Positions 32,519 through 41,774 of a stretch of 64,000 nt of DNA are shown here, one piece after another. Source of the DNA: Methanobacteriota archaeon (GTDB lineage: Archaea > Thermoplasmatota > Thermoplasmata > UBA10834); contig CP070732.1 in assembly GCA_020347565.1 (NCBI GenBank), forward strand, positions 1,288,688 to 1,352,687, given 5' to 3'. Within the stretch, counting starts at the first letter, position 1; every line of letters starts with the position of its first letter. The notes beneath the pieces are model-generated. The model was not told the origin of the DNA and did no database searches. It saw nothing but the letters and a program-made list of their open reading frames with translations. Made by a program: the position numbers and the translations under genes.

Positions 32519-33208
32519 ATGGAGAAGGTAAAGGACAAGCCCACGGTGGCAGAGACCACCAGGAAGTACATCGACCGGCATCCGAGCATCAGGGACTGCA
32601 TCAGCAAGGACCTGATCAACTTCTCGTCGCTCGCGAGGAGGATAATGAAGGACACGGGCGTGAAGCACGAGGAGGCGGTCCTCGCCGCGAGCCGCAGGTA
32701 TGCGGCGAAGCTGTCCAAGACGGATTTCGAGGGCGGCATCATGAAGGTCTTCGAGGAGAGCAGGCTCGAGCTGAAGACCAGGATATGCATCGTCGTGGCG
32801 AAGAACGAGTGGATAGTCCTCAAGAACCTCGAGGACGTGGTCAGGCGCATACTGTCCGAGAAGAGCATCATGCAGGTCATGCAGAGCGCGAACGGCATAA
32901 CCGTCGTCTCGGAGGACAAGTACCTCCCTAGCATCACGCGTGCGATCGGTCACGACCACATTATAAGCGTCCGCCAGAACCTGGCGGAGATCACGGTCAA
33001 GAGCCCAGCGAGCATAGAGGAGACACCCGGTGCGTTCGCCTACATAACTTCGATGCTCTCAGAGCAGGGCATCAATCTCCTCGAGGTGGTGAGCTGTTAC
33101 ACGGACACTATATTCGTTGTCACGAGGGAGGACATGATGCTCGCCTTCGACATCCTCTCCGGCTGCATCGAAGACAGGATCGCGACGAACGACATGCCAC
33201 AGGCGTGA
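32519..33208 (+). CDS. ACT-domain regulatory protein
   Basis: 229 residues. The first 75 are helical and may be a winged-helix-like head (HPSIRDCISKDLINFSSLARRIMKD). An ACT domain pair follows, the clearest at about 160-225 (GAFAYITSMLSEQGINLLEVVSCYTDTIFVV), closest to the regulatory part of aspartokinase. No kinase domain. The TATA to ATG distance of about 30 nt suggests a leaderless mRNA. It may sense an amino acid; the adjacent convergent argGH genes make arginine or aspartate a guess only. Confidence 0.82.
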   Translation: MEKVKDKPTVAETTRKYIDRHPSIRDCISKDLINFSSLARRIMKDTGVKHEEAVLAASRRYAAKLSKTDFEGGIMKVFEESRLELKTRICIVVAKNEWIVLKNLEDVVRRILSEKSIMQVMQSANGITVVSEDKYLPSITRAIGHDHIISVRQNLAEITVKSPASIEETPGAFAYITSMLSEQGINLLEVVSCYTDTIFVVTREDMMLAFDILSGCIEDRIATNDMPQA

Positions 33209-34645
33209 TCAGCCCAGGAGTTCGTCGACCGCGCTCGCATCGTTGCGCATGTTCTGAAGAAGCGACCTGTTGCCGTTGATCGTGGCCAACGCATTCTCCT
33301 TCTGCGCCCGCACCGCCTCCGGCGATGTCCCCCCCACGACGGTCCGTCTGAGGACGGAGCTCTCGGCGTCGAGGAAGTCGTCATCGTCCGGCCCTGGCCT
33401 CTCCCCGTGGCTTGCGAGCTCATCAAGTGCCAGTTCTCGGAACAGGACTGCGTCTCCACCGGAGCACTCCGACAGCCCACTGACGATCCCGTGGGCTTCG
33501 CGGAATGGCACACCGCGGGTTGCGAGGGAGTCGGCGAGATCGGTTGCGGTCATCAACCCGGTCTCGGCCGACCCCCTCATCCTCACCTTGTCGAACTCCA
33601 ACTCTGTCAGGAAGTATGTGAGGGCATTGAGGGAGTCCTCAACTGTGTTGAAAACATCGAAGAGGCTCTCCTTGTCTTCCTGCAGGTCGCGGTTGTACGC
33701 GAGGGGAAGAGATTTTAGCAAGGTGAGGATCGTGACGAGGCCTCCGACGGCTCTCCCGGCCTTCGCCCTGACGAGCTCTGGGATGTCCGGGTTCCTCTTC
33801 TGAGGCATCATGCTGGACCCGCCCGAGAGCCCCTCGGGGAGCCTTACGAACCTGAATTCCTGTGAAGACCAAATGACGAACTCCTCGCACATCGAGGACA
33901 GGTGTATGGCCAGCAGCGACAACGCGAACGCCGCCTCGGCGACGAAGTCGCGGTCCGAGACAGCGTCGAGGGAATTCTCGGTTATGCCCTTCATGCGGAG
34001 CATGTTCGCCGGAAGCATTCGGTCGACAGGGAACGCCGTGCCTGAGAGCGCACCGGCTCCCAACGGTGACACGTTGGTTCTGTCGTAGCAGTCGGACATT
34101 CTCTCGACGTCCCTCTGCAGCTTCCAGAAGTATGAGAGGAGATGATGCGAGAGGAGCACCGGCTGGCCGTGCTGCATGTGCGTGTATCCGGGCATGATGG
34201 CATCGCCCTGCCTGGCAGCCTTCGAAACGATGGCCTCCTGCAGATTGATGGCTTCCGCAACAACGTCCGCAAGCGCCTCTCGGACGTAGAGCCTCATGTC
34301 GAGTGCGACCTGGTCGTTCCTGGACCTTCCCGTGTGCAGCATCGCCCCCGCATCGCCGACCCTCTCGGTCAGCGCCTTCTCGATGTGCATGTGGAGGTCC
34401 TCCGCGGAAGGGTCGAACGTGAACTCGCCGGAGCGGATGTCGCTCGCGATCCCCCGTAGCCCCCGCGTGATGTCCTCGAGGTCCTGTCCGGATATCACGC
34501 CTGAGTCGGCAAGGGATCGAGCATGGGCTACGCTTCCAGCTATGTCATGTCGCCACAGCCTGCTGTCGAACGACACGGACGATGTGAAGCTGACGAACAG
34601 CTCACTTGCAGACGCCTTGGCTGCCCTCTTTGACCGCGAATTCAT
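33209..34645 (-). CDS. argH: argininosuccinate lyase
   Basis: Splits argininosuccinate into arginine and fumarate. The fumarase/aspartase signature GGSSMMPQKRNPD is at about residue 280, with SRNDQVALDMRLYVRE (about 107) and GYTHMQHGQPVL (about 150). 478 residues. The ATG lies 44 nt inside the end of argG, so the genes are coupled; homologous sequence (FVSFTSSVSFDSRLW) already begins within 20 residues, supporting this early start. It also abuts the ACT gene end to end. Confidence 0.95.
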   Translation of the reverse strand: MNSRSKRAAKASASELFVSFTSSVSFDSRLWRHDIAGSVAHARSLADSGVISGQDLEDITRGLRGIASDIRSGEFTFDPSAEDLHMHIEKALTERVGDAGAMLHTGRSRNDQVALDMRLYVREALADVVAEAINLQEAIVSKAARQGDAIMPGYTHMQHGQPVLLSHHLLSYFWKLQRDVERMSDCYDRTNVSPLGAGALSGTAFPVDRMLPANMLRMKGITENSLDAVSDRDFVAEAAFALSLLAIHLSSMCEEFVIWSSQEFRFVRLPEGLSGGSSMMPQKRNPDIPELVRAKAGRAVGGLVTILTLLKSLPLAYNRDLQEDKESLFDVFNTVEDSLNALTYFLTELEFDKVRMRGSAETGLMTATDLADSLATRGVPFREAHGIVSGLSECSGGDAVLFRELALDELASHGERPGPDDDDFLDAESSVLRRTVVGGTSPEAVRAQKENALATINGNRSLLQNMRNDASAVDELLG

Positions 34646-35882
34646 TCATCACACCATTTCCGTCCTTGGCCGCCCCAACCATCGCCGCAGCCTTCGAGGG
34701 CAACCCCCACACGTAGATGAAGCCCCGAGCCGCCGAGTGGTCGAACAGGTCTCCTTTGTCGTATGTCGAGAGGGAAGAGTCGTACAGCGAGTACGGGGAC
34801 TCTCTTCCCACGACCACCGCGCTTCCCTTGAACAGCTTGATTCTGATGACTCCGGTCACGTTCTCCTGGGTCTTTTCCACGAACGCGCCCATCGCCTTGC
34901 GGAGCGGGGAGAACCACAGGCCGTCGTATATCGCGTTGGCGTAGTGAGGTTCCATGCCACGCTTGTAGTGTAGCAGGTCCTTCGGCATGACGAGGCTCTC
35001 GAGGTCCTGGTGCGCCTTCGTGATCACGACCGCCGCCGGCGCCTCGTAGATCTCCCTCGACTTGATGCCGACGAGCCTGTTCTCGATATGGTCGATTCTG
35101 CCGATACCGTGGCGGCCGGCGAGCTCGTTAAGCGACTCGATCAGGTCGAGGGGATCCATCGCGGTGCCGTCCAGGCTGACGGGCACGCCCTCGGAGAAGC
35201 CGATCTCGACATACTCGGGCGTTGCTGGCGACGACTCGTGGCCCGCCGTCCACCCGAATACCTCCTCCGGGGGCTCCACCCATGCGTCCTCGAGCGCGCC
35301 GCACTCTATCGCCCTGCTCCACAGGCTCTCGTCGATGCTGTACGGCGCATCTGACGTGACAGACGTCGGGACGCCGTGCTCTTCGGCGTATGCGATCTCC
35401 TCCTCGCGCGACATGTTCCATTCTCGGGTGGGCGCGAGTATGTCGATGTCGGGAGCGAGCGCCATGATCGCGACCTCGAACCTGACCTGATCGTTGCCCT
35501 TTCCCGTGCACCCGTGGGCGATGGTGTCGGCGCCAAGCCTGTGTGCCATCTCCACGAGCTTCTCCACAATCAGCGGCCTCGCGAGCGCCGTGCCCAAGGG
35601 GTAGTTGCCCTCGTACATCGCGTTCGCTTTGATGGCCGGTATGACGTAGTCCTTCACGAATTCCTTCTTCGCGCCTATGACCCAGGCTCTGGACGCGCCT
35701 ATCACCTTGGCCCTCCTCATCGCAGCCTTGAGGTCGTCCGACTGACCGACATCTACGGTCACGGCGATGACCTCGCAGTCTTGATTCTCCTTCAACCAGT
35801 GTATGGCCACGGACGTATCCAGCCCGCCTGAGTAGGCGAGCAGGACCTTCTTATGCTCCTTCTCTTCGCGAGGGCCGTTCAT
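34602..35882 (-). CDS. argG: argininosuccinate synthase
   Basis: Joins citrulline and aspartate with ATP. PP-loop AYSGGLDTSVA at residues 16-26, then GNYPLGTALARPLI, GCTGKGNDQVRFE and a C-terminal tetramerisation region. 426 residues, slightly long. Minus-strand CATATACG at 35916-35923 is a plausible TATA with a start close to the ATG. Citrulline could come from carbamoyltransferase elsewhere or from the DDAH-type enzyme at 63.2 kb. Confidence 0.96.
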   Translation of the reverse strand: MNGPREEKEHKKVLLAYSGGLDTSVAIHWLKENQDCEVIAVTVDVGQSDDLKAAMRRAKVIGASRAWVIGAKKEFVKDYVIPAIKANAMYEGNYPLGTALARPLIVEKLVEMAHRLGADTIAHGCTGKGNDQVRFEVAIMALAPDIDILAPTREWNMSREEEIAYAEEHGVPTSVTSDAPYSIDESLWSRAIECGALEDAWVEPPEEVFGWTAGHESSPATPEYVEIGFSEGVPVSLDGTAMDPLDLIESLNELAGRHGIGRIDHIENRLVGIKSREIYEAPAAVVITKAHQDLESLVMPKDLLHYKRGMEPHYANAIYDGLWFSPLRKAMGAFVEKTQENVTGVIRIKLFKGSAVVVGRESPYSLYDSSLSTYDKGDLFDHSAARGFIYVWGLPSKAAAMVGAAKDGNGVMNEFAVKEGSQGVCK

Positions 35883-35961
35883 CTATCTTCCTCTTGCCCC
35901 GACGGAGGCCAACGGGCGTATATGGTGGTGGTGACAGCGCCCAAACAGCTCCTCCGCAGGC

Positions 35962-35979
35962 TTGTCTGATTTCTGACAA
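35962..35979. promoter_or_regulatory. inverted repeat upstream of argG
   Basis: TTGTC, 8 nt, GACAA. It lies about 40 nt upstream of the argG TATA, an activator-type position, and shares the GTCTGA half with the 17491 palindrome. Confidence 0.3.
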
Positions 35980-36095
35980 CATCCGGCCGCGCGCCACGCG
36001 AGAACTGCGCCTCTCGAACGCACCTGGATGGCACGTCCAGAGCCCATCATGCTTAAGTATGCGCAGAATGTTACTTCGTCGACTGGTAGGATCAA

Positions 36096-36458
36096 TTGCC
36101 ACGTATCGAAGAGAAGCTCTCCAGAGAAGGTGACGGCGTCGTCGTCGAGTCCGGTGACACGACCGGGTTCGTCAGGGTACGCCTTCCCCGGAGGAGGGAC
36201 GGCGAGATGTTCGGGATAGCGGACCAGCTGCTCGGAGCGTCGAGGATACGCGTGATGTGCGCCGACGGAAAGCACAGGATGGGCAGGATACCGGGGAAAA
36301 TCAAGAAGCGCATGTGGATCCGTGAGGGCGACTTGGTGATCGTGCAGCCGTGGGAATTCCAGGATGAGAAGGCGAACATACTGTACAGGTACACGAAGAC
36401 CCAGGTGATGTACCTCAGCAGGAAGAAGATGATACCGAAGTCGATAGACATTTTCTGA
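36096..36458 (+). CDS. eif1a: translation initiation factor aIF1A
   Basis: 120 residues, OB-fold: [42 protein letters not shown] and [19 protein letters not shown] are the eIF1A core that binds the 30S A site. TTG start; a TATA-like CTTAAGTATG lies about 45 nt before it. First of the group aIF1A-rio1-KH protein, whose products all act on the small subunit. Confidence 0.95.
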   Translation: MPRIEEKLSREGDGVVVESGDTTGFVRVRLPRRRDGEMFGIADQLLGASRIRVMCADGKHRMGRIPGKIKKRMWIREGDLVIVQPWEFQDEKANILYRYTKTQVMYLSRKKMIPKSIDIF

Positions 36459-36479
36459 GCGGATCGAGGGTGCATCGGC

Positions 36480-37262
36480 TTGCCACGCGATGGGCTGGGT
36501 TTTCGGGAGTTCGAACGAAGGCTTGAGCGCGAGCGCGACTCGTGGCGCTTCCGGAGGAAGGACGCCGACGACAGGAAGACCTACGACGGGGTCTTCGACA
36601 GGGACAACCTGTTGAGGATATACAAGCTGTTCTCCGACGGCGTCATCGACCAGGTGGACTTCCCCATATCCACAGGGAAGGAGGGCAACGTGTTCCGCGC
36701 AATCAGGTCCGACGGCACGTTCCTCGCACTCAAGATATACAGGACCTCCACCGCGACCTTCAAGGAGATGGCGAAGTACGTGCACGGCGACCCGCGGTTC
36801 AAGGGCGTGACGCGCAACAGGAGGAAGCTGATCTACACGTGGGCGTCGAAGGAGTTCCGCAACCTGCAGAGGCTTGAGGACGCGGGCGTCAGGGTTCCGA
36901 GTCCCGTCTCGTGCCACAAGAACCTGATAGTCATGGAGTACATCGGCACGGAATCGTCGCCTGCGCCGCTGATGCGCAGCGTGACTTTGGAGGACCCCGA
37001 GGCGATGGCCCGTAAGCTCCTCGACTACGTGCGCCGGGCGTATCAGAAGGCCGAGCTGGTGCACGGCGACCTGAGCGAGTTCAACGTCCTCATACACGAG
37101 GGCGAGCCGGTGATAATCGATGTCGGCCAGGCGGTGCTTCTCGGGCATCCGCTCGCGGAGGAGCTGCTCGTCAGGGATATGGGGAACATGGCAAGGTATT
37201 TCAGCAAGCACGGTGTCGGCATCGACGTCGATGCAGAGCTGAGGAGGATAAGGAAGAGATGA
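36480..37262 (+). CDS. rio1: RIO1-type serine protein kinase
   Basis: 260 residues. STGKEGNVFRA forms the nucleotide loop, LALKIYR supplies the ATP lysine, LVHGDLSEFNVLI holds the catalytic Asp197, and PVIIDVGQAV the metal-binding Asp. Acts in maturation of 30S subunits. TTG start 21 nt after aIF1A; stop overlaps the KH-protein ATG by 4 nt. Confidence 0.95.
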   Translation: MPRDGLGFREFERRLERERDSWRFRRKDADDRKTYDGVFDRDNLLRIYKLFSDGVIDQVDFPISTGKEGNVFRAIRSDGTFLALKIYRTSTATFKEMAKYVHGDPRFKGVTRNRRKLIYTWASKEFRNLQRLEDAGVRVPSPVSCHKNLIVMEYIGTESSPAPLMRSVTLEDPEAMARKLLDYVRRAYQKAELVHGDLSEFNVLIHEGEPVIIDVGQAVLLGHPLAEELLVRDMGNMARYFSKHGVGIDVDAELRRIRKR

Positions 37263-37804
37263 CCCGTCAGTCCGTCAAGGTGCCGAAGGACCGCATAGGC
37301 GCGCTCATCGGAAAGGAAGGCGAGGTCAAGTCGAAGGTGGAGGAGCTGACGGGCGTTAAGATGACCGTGGACTCGCAGGAGGGGGACGTCGTTCTCGACT
37401 ACTCGGGCGCCAGCGACCCGTCCATCGTGCTGTCCGTCATGGACTTCGTCGCCGCCGTGGGAAGGGGGTTCTCCCCCGAGAAGGCGCTCATGGTTCTGGA
37501 CGACGATTGGTACCTCGAGGTCATCGACATACGCCACTACGTCGGCAAGAAGCCGAACCGAGTGGCGCGCATGCGCGCCCGCGTGATAGGTACGAAAGGC
37601 AAGACGCGGAAGCTGATCGAGGAGCTGACCGGGGCGTACTTAAGCGTCTACGGCAACACCGTGGCGATCATAGGCGACACGCTTCAGCTCGATATAGTCC
37701 GCAGGGCGTTGGACATGTTGCTGACGGGCAGCGAGCACGCCACCGTCTACAAGTTCCTCGAGAGCAAAAGGCCGGAAGTCAAGATAGATGGCATGGGTTT
37801 CTGA
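37259..37804 (+). CDS. KH-domain protein, Pno1/Dim2-like
   Basis: 181 residues with two KH domains: VPKDRIGALIGKEGEVKSKVEEL at about 8-30 (GxxG loop IGKEGE) and a second from about 105 (RARVIGTKGKTRKLIEELT, GTKGK loop). Archaeal Dim2/Pno1 homologue, which binds the 3' end of 16S rRNA precursor; adjacency to rio1 matches its role in 30S assembly. Confidence 0.93.
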   Translation: MTRQSVKVPKDRIGALIGKEGEVKSKVEELTGVKMTVDSQEGDVVLDYSGASDPSIVLSVMDFVAAVGRGFSPEKALMVLDDDWYLEVIDIRHYVGKKPNRVARMRARVIGTKGKTRKLIEELTGAYLSVYGNTVAIIGDTLQLDIVRRALDMLLTGSEHATVYKFLESKRPEVKIDGMGF

Positions 37805-37871
37805 GCGCACGGCCGGGCAGCGTGGAGCCCAGCACGATTGAAATACCACGTACCTCATTATTCAACAGCCG

Positions 37872-38414
37872 ATGACCGACGAGATATCCCAGCAGTTCAA
37901 GGCGGACGTCGCCGCAATCTCCACCGAGCCGCTGGAGGGCTCCTCGGACGAGAACCGCGTGAAGCGCCTCGTCGCGCAGGTGTTCCTCAGGCTGTGGACC
38001 CGGCTCGCGCTCGAGACGGGCAGAAGGCTGAGGATGAACCCCTCGCAGTTCGCTGTCGGAACCTACAAGGGCAAGATGAGCTGGGCCGTCAACGAAGGCT
38101 GCCTCGACGCCCTTCAGAGGGTCGAGCTCGGAGACGACAGGGGCAAGGGGTACATGTTAGTCGCGGAGGTCTACGAGTTCGATGACGAGATCAGGACCCG
38201 CATCTTCTTCTCGCTGCAGGAGGACGAGGTGAAGGGCGAGGCGGTGTATGTGAATTACCTCGTCGCCGACATGGGGGCGAAGGACTTCAGCCCGAAGGCC
38301 GTCGCGGATTCCATGCAGGCGGTGCTCCCTAAGTGGGCGGAGGCGCTGATGTCGGGCGATGACGGGCCGCTGGTGAGCCACGCGAAGGAACACTTCGAGT
38401 GCGTGGGCGTGTGA
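37872..38414 (+). CDS. hypothetical protein
   Basis: 180 residues, soluble, mixed alpha/beta, no cysteine motif apart from scattered residues, no signal. Segments such as NRVKRLVAQVFLRLWTRLALETG and RTRIFFSLQEDEVKGEAVYVNYLVAD look like a compact domain. Codon use matches its neighbours, so it is a real gene. It follows the 30S-assembly genes after 67 nt and precedes pus10. I do not recognise the family. Confidence 0.65.
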   Translation: MTDEISQQFKADVAAISTEPLEGSSDENRVKRLVAQVFLRLWTRLALETGRRLRMNPSQFAVGTYKGKMSWAVNEGCLDALQRVELGDDRGKGYMLVAEVYEFDDEIRTRIFFSLQEDEVKGEAVYVNYLVADMGAKDFSPKAVADSMQAVLPKWAEALMSGDDGPLVSHAKEHFECVGV

Positions 38415-38419
38415 CCGTC

Positions 38420-38435
38420 CGCGCAGGTCTGCGCG
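38420..38435 (+). terminator. hairpin after the hypothetical gene
   Basis: CGCGCAG, GT, CTGCGCG, followed by a pyrimidine-rich stretch, 6 nt past the stop. It could end the transcript or separate it from pus10. Confidence 0.35.
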
Positions 38436-38450
38436 CCCCTCCCTCCGGTT

Positions 38451-38462
38451 AATCATAAATAC
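38451..38462 (+). promoter_or_regulatory. TATA box of pus10
   Basis: AATCATAAATAC about 35 nt before the pus10 ATG, giving a leader of only a few bases. Confidence 0.5.
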
Positions 38463-38492
38463 CAGCTGCGCCTGAGATAGGCGACGACAGCC

Positions 38493-39710
38493 ATGTCTGA
38501 TAGGCTAGATGTCGCAGGGCAGGCGCTCGAGCGCACCCTGTGCAACCACTGCCTTGGACGACTTTTCGCCAAGGTCTCCACGGGCCTCGCCAACGAGCAG
38601 AGGGGAGCCGTTGTGAGGTTCGTGTCGCCGCGCCGCCAGGCCGTGCCCGAGCCGGCCGCCTGCCAGGTGTGCGGGGGTCTGTTCTCGGAGGTGGGCAAGT
38701 TCACCGAGTTGGTCGTGCGGTCGTCAAGCACCTTCGAACACGCCAACTTCCTGGTAGGCACTAAGATCGACGCGGACATAAGGGAGGCGGAGGAGCAGCT
38801 GTGGGCTGACTCGGGCGCCAGCGAGAGCGAGCCCATCAAGGGCGAGATGAATCGTCAGATAGGCAAGGCCGTGGAGGCTGCAACGGGCAAGCCAGTCGAG
38901 TTCAGGAATCCCGAGGCGGTGTTTCTCGTCGACACGATGTTCGATACCGTCGTGGCCAACATCGCCCCGCTGTTCGTCTACGGCAGGTATAGGAAATTCT
39001 CCAGGGAACTCCCTCAGACGCGGTGGCCCTGCCGCGAGTGCAGGGGCAAGGGGTGCCCGCGCTGCGGCGGCAGGGGCAAGATGTACGAGAACAGCGTCCA
39101 GGACATGGTCGGGCCGGCACTGCTGAGGCACGCCGAAGGCGAGGAGGAGTACTTCCACGGCATGGGCAGGGAGGACATCGATGCCCTCATGCTGGGCAAC
39201 GGGAGGCCGTTCGTCGTCGAGGTCAGGAGGCCGAGAAGACGGTCGTTGGACCTCGCAGCGATTCAAGAGGAGATCAACTCGACTGCCGGCAACCTCGTGG
39301 AGGTCGAGGGCCTCCGGCCTTCCACGCGAGAGGAGGTCAGGGCGATAAAGAGCGCCTCCGCGCCGAAGACCTACAGGGTGAGCGTGCGATTCCAGGCGGA
39401 TTTCGACCACAGAAAGCTTAATGACATAGTGCGTGTATTGGCCGAAAATCCTATAAGTCAGCACACCCCAAACAGGGTGGCTCACAGACGGGCACGTCTC
39501 GAGCGCGTCAGAAAGGTCCGGAACATAGAGGTCGGGAACGTGGACGGCAGGGAGGTCGTGTTCGTCGTCGAGGCTGACAGCGGGACGTACATCAAGGAAC
39601 TGATGCACGGCGACGAGGGCCGCACGAGGCCGAGCATCGCCGAGATCGTCGGCGTGCCCTGTGATGTCACAGAGCTCGACGTGATATGGATCGGAGATGA
39701 GGGGGCGTGA
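38493..39710 (+). CDS. pus10: tRNA pseudouridine synthase Pus10
   Basis: 405 residues. N-terminal zinc-binding and THUMP-containing part (CNHCLGRLF, CQVCGG; CRECRGKGCPRCGG in the middle) and a C-terminal synthase domain with AIKSASAPKTYRVSV and EADSGTYIKELMHGDEGRT. Makes pseudouridine 54 and 55 in the T loop of tRNAs. First gene of the block pus10-eL21-rpoF-DUF655-ksgA, a common euryarchaeal arrangement. Confidence 0.94.
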   Translation: MSDRLDVAGQALERTLCNHCLGRLFAKVSTGLANEQRGAVVRFVSPRRQAVPEPAACQVCGGLFSEVGKFTELVVRSSSTFEHANFLVGTKIDADIREAEEQLWADSGASESEPIKGEMNRQIGKAVEAATGKPVEFRNPEAVFLVDTMFDTVVANIAPLFVYGRYRKFSRELPQTRWPCRECRGKGCPRCGGRGKMYENSVQDMVGPALLRHAEGEEEYFHGMGREDIDALMLGNGRPFVVEVRRPRRRSLDLAAIQEEINSTAGNLVEVEGLRPSTREEVRAIKSASAPKTYRVSVRFQADFDHRKLNDIVRVLAENPISQHTPNRVAHRRARLERVRKVRNIEVGNVDGREVVFVVEADSGTYIKELMHGDEGRTRPSIAEIVGVPCDVTELDVIWIGDEGA

Positions 39711-39714
39711 AAGC

Positions 39715-40008
39715 TTGGCAAAGGCTTCGAAAGGAGGACGACGGCGGACAAGGAACGTCATGCAGAAGCGCGCGAGGGAGCGAGGGCTCTCCACGATAAC
39801 GAGGGCGTTCCAGAAGTTCGACGTCGGCGAGACGGCGAGCGTTAGCCTCGACCCAAGCATACACAAGGGCCAGCCGCATATGCGTTTCCACGGACGGACT
39901 GGGGTGGTCGTGGGCACGCAGGGGGAGGCCTACATGCTCGAACTTCGGGACGGCGGGAAGAGCAAGCGCATTATCGTCAGGCCAGAGCACCTGAGGAAGG
40001 CGGCTTGA
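39715..40008 (+). CDS. rpl21e: 50S ribosomal protein eL21 (L21e)
   Basis: 97 residues. TTG start gives MAKASKGGRRRTRN, the family N-terminus; an earlier ATG at 39697 would add six residues inside pus10. FDVGETASVSLDPSIHKGQPHMRFHGRTGVV is the conserved core. Four bases after the pus10 stop. Confidence 0.95.
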   Translation: MAKASKGGRRRTRNVMQKRARERGLSTITRAFQKFDVGETASVSLDPSIHKGQPHMRFHGRTGVVVGTQGEAYMLELRDGGKSKRIIVRPEHLRKAA

Positions 40009-40026
40009 GATCGGGCTGGTGTTTCT

Positions 40027-40347
40027 ATGGAAGACAAGAAGATGGCCACCTTGGCCGAAGTAAAGGAAGTCCTCCTCAAGAGGCAGGAGGCGCAGGAGCT
40101 CACCGCGGAGCAGAAGCTCGCCCTTGAGCACAGCCAGAAGTTCTCCAGGCTGGAGGCGAAGAAGGCCAGGAAGCTCATCAGGGAGCTGGGGGAGCTGGAG
40201 TTCCTAACGCAGCAGAACGCCGTCAAGATAGCGGACATAATGCCCACGCACGCGGACGACGTGAGGGTCATCTTCGCCAAGGAGCGGGCCAATCTAGAGA
40301 AGAAGGACGTCGAAAAGATACTTAGCGTAGTAGAGAAGTATCTCTGA
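40027..40347 (+). CDS. rpoF: RNA polymerase subunit F (Rpo4/RpoF)
   Basis: 106 residues. TLAEVKEVLLKRQE and LTQQNAVKIADIMPTHADDVRVIFAKER are typical of archaeal Rpo4, which with Rpo7 forms the polymerase stalk. Sits in its usual place between eL21 and the DUF655 gene. Confidence 0.94.
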   Translation: MEDKKMATLAEVKEVLLKRQEAQELTAEQKLALEHSQKFSRLEAKKARKLIRELGELEFLTQQNAVKIADIMPTHADDVRVIFAKERANLEKKDVEKILSVVEKYL

Positions 40348-40366
40348 GGACCCGGGGGGATTCTCG

Positions 40367-40915
40367 TTGGAGGACTATGCACGGATACTAGATTACCTGC
40401 CCCAGGGCTTGCCGGACGAGCGCAAGTTCAGACGCGAGTCCGTGGCCTACGCGCTCGGGGAGGCGCAGTTCAAGCTCTTCGAACTCGTCCCCAGGCCCGA
40501 TGCTGGGCTCTCCGTGGGAGACAGGGTCTACATCGGCAAGGACCTGGACTTGAGGCAGGAGATCCTCCACGTCAAGCGCAGGATCGGGCATGACGAGCTG
40601 ACCAACGCGGCCCAGAGCGAGCTGCCCTACGTCATCATGGAGATAATCAAGGCGAACGAGCCCAGGTTCGTGAAGTTCTTCAACGAGGCGCAGGCGATAA
40701 CCACCCGCTTCCACATGCTCGAGCTGCTTCCGGGCCTGGGCAAGAAGACCATGTGGAGCATAATCGAGGAGCGCAAGAAGGGCCCGTTCAAGGACTTCGG
40801 GGACATCGGCAAGCGTGTGCCGATGTCGCACCAGGTCGACAAGCTCGTGGCGAAGCGTATAGAGGAGGAGCTGTCCAACCCGAACGAGAAGTACCGGCTC
40901 TTCGTGTCGAGATGA
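40367..40915 (+). CDS. DUF655 nucleic-acid-binding protein
   Basis: 182 residues. An OB-like N-terminal part (YARILDYLPQG, SVGDRVYIGKDLD) followed by a helix-hairpin-helix region (MLELLPGLGKKTMWSIIEERKKGPF), the signature of DUF655. TTG start with GGGGGG upstream. Conserved beside rpoF and ksgA; probably binds RNA or DNA, precise role unknown. Confidence 0.9.
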   Translation: MEDYARILDYLPQGLPDERKFRRESVAYALGEAQFKLFELVPRPDAGLSVGDRVYIGKDLDLRQEILHVKRRIGHDELTNAAQSELPYVIMEIIKANEPRFVKFFNEAQAITTRFHMLELLPGLGKKTMWSIIEERKKGPFKDFGDIGKRVPMSHQVDKLVAKRIEEELSNPNEKYRLFVSR

Positions 40916-40940
40916 GGCCCTGTTTGGAGCGCGGGCCGGG

Positions 40941-41774
40941 ATGAGGGCAGACGAGGTCAGGACGATACTCGAATCGCTGGGCAAGCGCCCGTCGAAGAGG
41001 CTGGGCCAGCATTTTCTGATCGACGAGCGCGTGCTCAACAGGCAGGTGGCGCTGGCGGAGCTATCGGAGGAGGATACCGTGCTGGAGATCGGCCCCGGGA
41101 TAGGCAACCTCACGGAAGCGATCCTGGCGTCGGGGGCATCCGTCGTCGCCGTGGAGCGGGACGACGAGTTCTGCAGGTTCCTGAGAAGGCGGTTCGGCGA
41201 GCGGATAGCGCTGATCCAGGGCGACGCCGTCAGGGCATTCCTGCCCGAGTTCGACAAGGTGGTCGCGAACCTCCCGTACAAGATCTCCTCTCCTATGACC
41301 TTCAAGCTCCTCGACAAGGGCTTCAAGAGGGCGGTGGTCATGGTCCAGCGCGAGTTCGCGGAGCGCATGACGGCCGAACCCGGAACGTGCGACTACGGCC
41401 GGCTGTCGGTCGGGGTGTACTACAGGTCGACATGCGAGATAAGCGCGAAGGTGGGCAGGGGGAGCTTCTGGCCGCAGCCGGACGTCGACTCGTGCCTCGT
41501 GACCCTGTCGCCCCGAGAGCCGCCGTTCGCCGTCGCCGACGAGCGCACGTTCTTCGATGTGACGAAGGCGATATTCTCGCATCGGAGGAAGAAGATCATG
41601 AATGCGCTGGCTTCGGACCCCATCGCGAAGAGATGCGCGTCCGAGGCAGCATCGGCCGCCTTCGCGGAGCTGCCGAACGCCGACAAGAGGGCGGAAGAGC
41701 TGTCGCCGGAGGAAATCGGCGAGCTGTCAGACGCCTTCCTGGAGCTCACGCGGTCTCCGAGAAGAACCGGCTGA
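40941..41774 (+). CDS. ksgA: 16S rRNA dimethyladenosine transferase KsgA/Dim1
   Basis: 277 residues. RPSKRLGQHFLIDERVL, the SAM loop VLEIGPGIGNLTEAIL and the catalytic motif KVVANLPYKISSPM identify the enzyme that dimethylates two adjacent adenosines at the 3' end of 16S rRNA. The last 29 nt overlap the convergent DUF1611 gene. Confidence 0.96.
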   Translation: MRADEVRTILESLGKRPSKRLGQHFLIDERVLNRQVALAELSEEDTVLEIGPGIGNLTEAILASGASVVAVERDDEFCRFLRRRFGERIALIQGDAVRAFLPEFDKVVANLPYKISSPMTFKLLDKGFKRAVVMVQREFAERMTAEPGTCDYGRLSVGVYYRSTCEISAKVGRGSFWPQPDVDSCLVTLSPREPPFAVADERTFFDVTKAIFSHRRKKIMNALASDPIAKRCASEAASAAFAELPNADKRAEELSPEEIGELSDAFLELTRSPRRTG

